A DNA stretch of 23,871 nucleotides, from positions 1 through 23,871 of the forward strand of contig JBMOIB010000037.1 of NCBI GenBank assembly GCA_049317545.1. The letters run 5' to 3'. This DNA comes from REEB506 sp049317545. Lineage in GTDB: Bacteria; Pseudomonadota; Alphaproteobacteria; Caulobacterales; Aquidulcibacteraceae. The notes below the pieces were generated by a model, which was given only the letters and a program-made list of their open reading frames with translations, did not search any database and was not told where the DNA came from. The translations under genes and the position numbers were made by a program. Below are positions 23,268 to 23,871 of the stretch, piece after piece (the first letter of the stretch is position 1; each line of letters starts with the position of its first letter).

Positions 23268-23782
23268 ACAGCGTCTCTTATCGCGACGCGACCCCGGACG
23301 ATGGCGCCGCACTCGCGGCGTTCTGGAAAGCCTGCTATTGCGCGACGTTCGAGCACCTGTATCGGCCCGAGGATCTCGCCGCCTTTCTCGCGGCGTCCTA
23401 CAGCCCGGCGCAGCAATACGCCGAGATTCTCGACACGACCGCCGAACACCGCCTGGCGCTCGTGGAGGGGGCGATCGTCGGCGCCTGCCAGATCGGCAAG
23501 CTCGGCCTGCCGATTGATCCGGGACCGGCGCAGTCGCTGGAACTGAAGCGGCTGTACCTTGACGAACGCCGCAAGGGCGCAGGCGTTGGGCAGGCGTTGA
23601 TGGATTGGGCGCTCGCGCGCGCCCGCGCCCGCGATGCCGCGCAGATCTACCTCGGCGTGTTCAGCGAGAACCCTCGCGCCCAGCGCTTTTACGAGCGCAA
23701 CGGCTTCAAAAAGGTCGGCGCGTACAAGTTCGCCGTCGGCGCACATATGGACGACGAGGATATCCTGATGCGTCGCCTCTAG
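23264..23782 (+). CDS. GNAT family N-acetyltransferase
   Basis: 172 residues. The acetyl-CoA pocket is at 96-109, RLYLDERRKGAGVG, matching the GNAT motif A (R/Q-x-x-G-x-G/A). The typical ending of the fold, ENPRAQRFYERNGFKKVGAYKF (about 135-156), follows. It starts with GTG overlapping the alaS stop by 4 nt, so it is translationally coupled. The substrate is unknown: GNAT enzymes modify protein N-termini, polyamines, antibiotics and many small molecules. The tie to alaS may suggest a role around alanine, alanyl-tRNA or ribosomal proteins, but this is only inference from position. Confidence 0.9.
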   Translation: MNSVSYRDATPDDGAALAAFWKACYCATFEHLYRPEDLAAFLAASYSPAQQYAEILDTTAEHRLALVEGAIVGACQIGKLGLPIDPGPAQSLELKRLYLDERRKGAGVGQALMDWALARARARDAAQIYLGVFSENPRAQRFYERNGFKKVGAYKFAVGAHMDDEDILMRRL

Positions 23783-23788
23783 GCGCGC

Positions 23789-23871
23789 CTACATGCGGCG
23801 ATACTGAACAAATCCTGTCCGCTTGGCCACAGCGTCATACAGGACGCGCGCCGTCGCGTTCGTTTCCTGGG
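23789..23871 (-). CDS. C-terminal end of a GNAT-type acetyltransferase (partial)
   Basis: The last 26 codons of a minus-strand gene enter from the right edge. They translate as a run of NATARVLYDAVAKRTGFVQYRRM before TAG at 23789-23791. The pattern N-x-x-A-R-x-L-Y-D...G-F-x-x-Y is the usual C-terminus of GNAT acetyltransferases. It converges on the neighbouring plus-strand GNAT gene with 6 nt between the stops. Too short for more; the assignment is tentative. Confidence 0.6.
   Translation of the reverse strand, partial: QETNATARVLYDAVAKRTGFVQYRRM

Noticed and set aside
21174..23312. 712-codon minus-strand open frame
   Set aside because: A shadow of alaS produced by high-GC codon bias; its translation shows no domain, while alaS on the other strand has all catalytic motifs.

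Overview
The window is ordinary, gene-dense, high-GC chromosome of a stalk/flagellum-type alphaproteobacterium, most likely Caulobacterales (Hyphomonadaceae/Caulobacteraceae). The evidence is a gcrA gene, a cckA gene, two CtrA-type sites (TTAA-N7-TTAA), GANTC sites in promoter regions, and an alphaproteobacterial SOS box (GTTC-N7-GTTC) in front of recA. I see no CRISPR array, transposon, prophage, tRNA or rRNA.

Layout. (1) 1-1654, minus: a partial M13-family metallopeptidase lipoprotein, cut at the window edge. (2) 1824-5600, plus: a phosphate-signalling block phoR - pstB - phoU - phoB. A Pho-box-like direct repeat lies between phoR and pstB, and the permease genes pstC/pstA usual at this place are absent. 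A strong hairpin at 5636-5660 ends the block and also serves the convergent gene gcrA (5680-6204, minus). (3) A 319-bp gap with three GANTC sites separates gcrA from a divergent ABC-2 permease gene (6524-7327) that has no ATPase gene beside it. (4) 7415-10468, plus: argD-argF-hslO, tightly packed. It converges with an 8-bp overlap on a minus-strand run that reads flgB-flgC-fliE-folB-SDR (12843 down to 10461). The SDR has the Asp-Tyr-Lys spacing of pteridine reductases and overlaps folB by 4 nt. (5) From a perfect CtrA box at 12879-12893, fliO-fliP run rightward. After a 341-bp gap holding a candidate small minus-strand gene and a second CtrA-like site, fliQ-fliR-flhB-cckA run as a contiguous unit. 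(6) recA with an SOS promoter, a 333-bp gap with a long inverted repeat, alaS, a GNAT acetyltransferase overlapping alaS by 4 nt, and the C-terminal tail of a second GNAT protein on the minus strand at the right edge.

How it fits together. The flagellar export-gate and proximal-rod genes, the cell-cycle kinase CckA that feeds phosphate to CtrA, and GcrA all sit here, with CtrA-type sites in front of the flagellar units. Because cckA overlaps flhB by one nucleotide, part of its expression probably depends on the CtrA-like site in front of fliQ, which would close a feedback loop. No wholly unknown multi-gene system is evident. The most useful leads are the Pho locus lacking pstSCA, the folB/pteridine-reductase-like pair, the small ORF between fliP and fliQ, the recA 3' inverted repeat, and the cckA feedback architecture.
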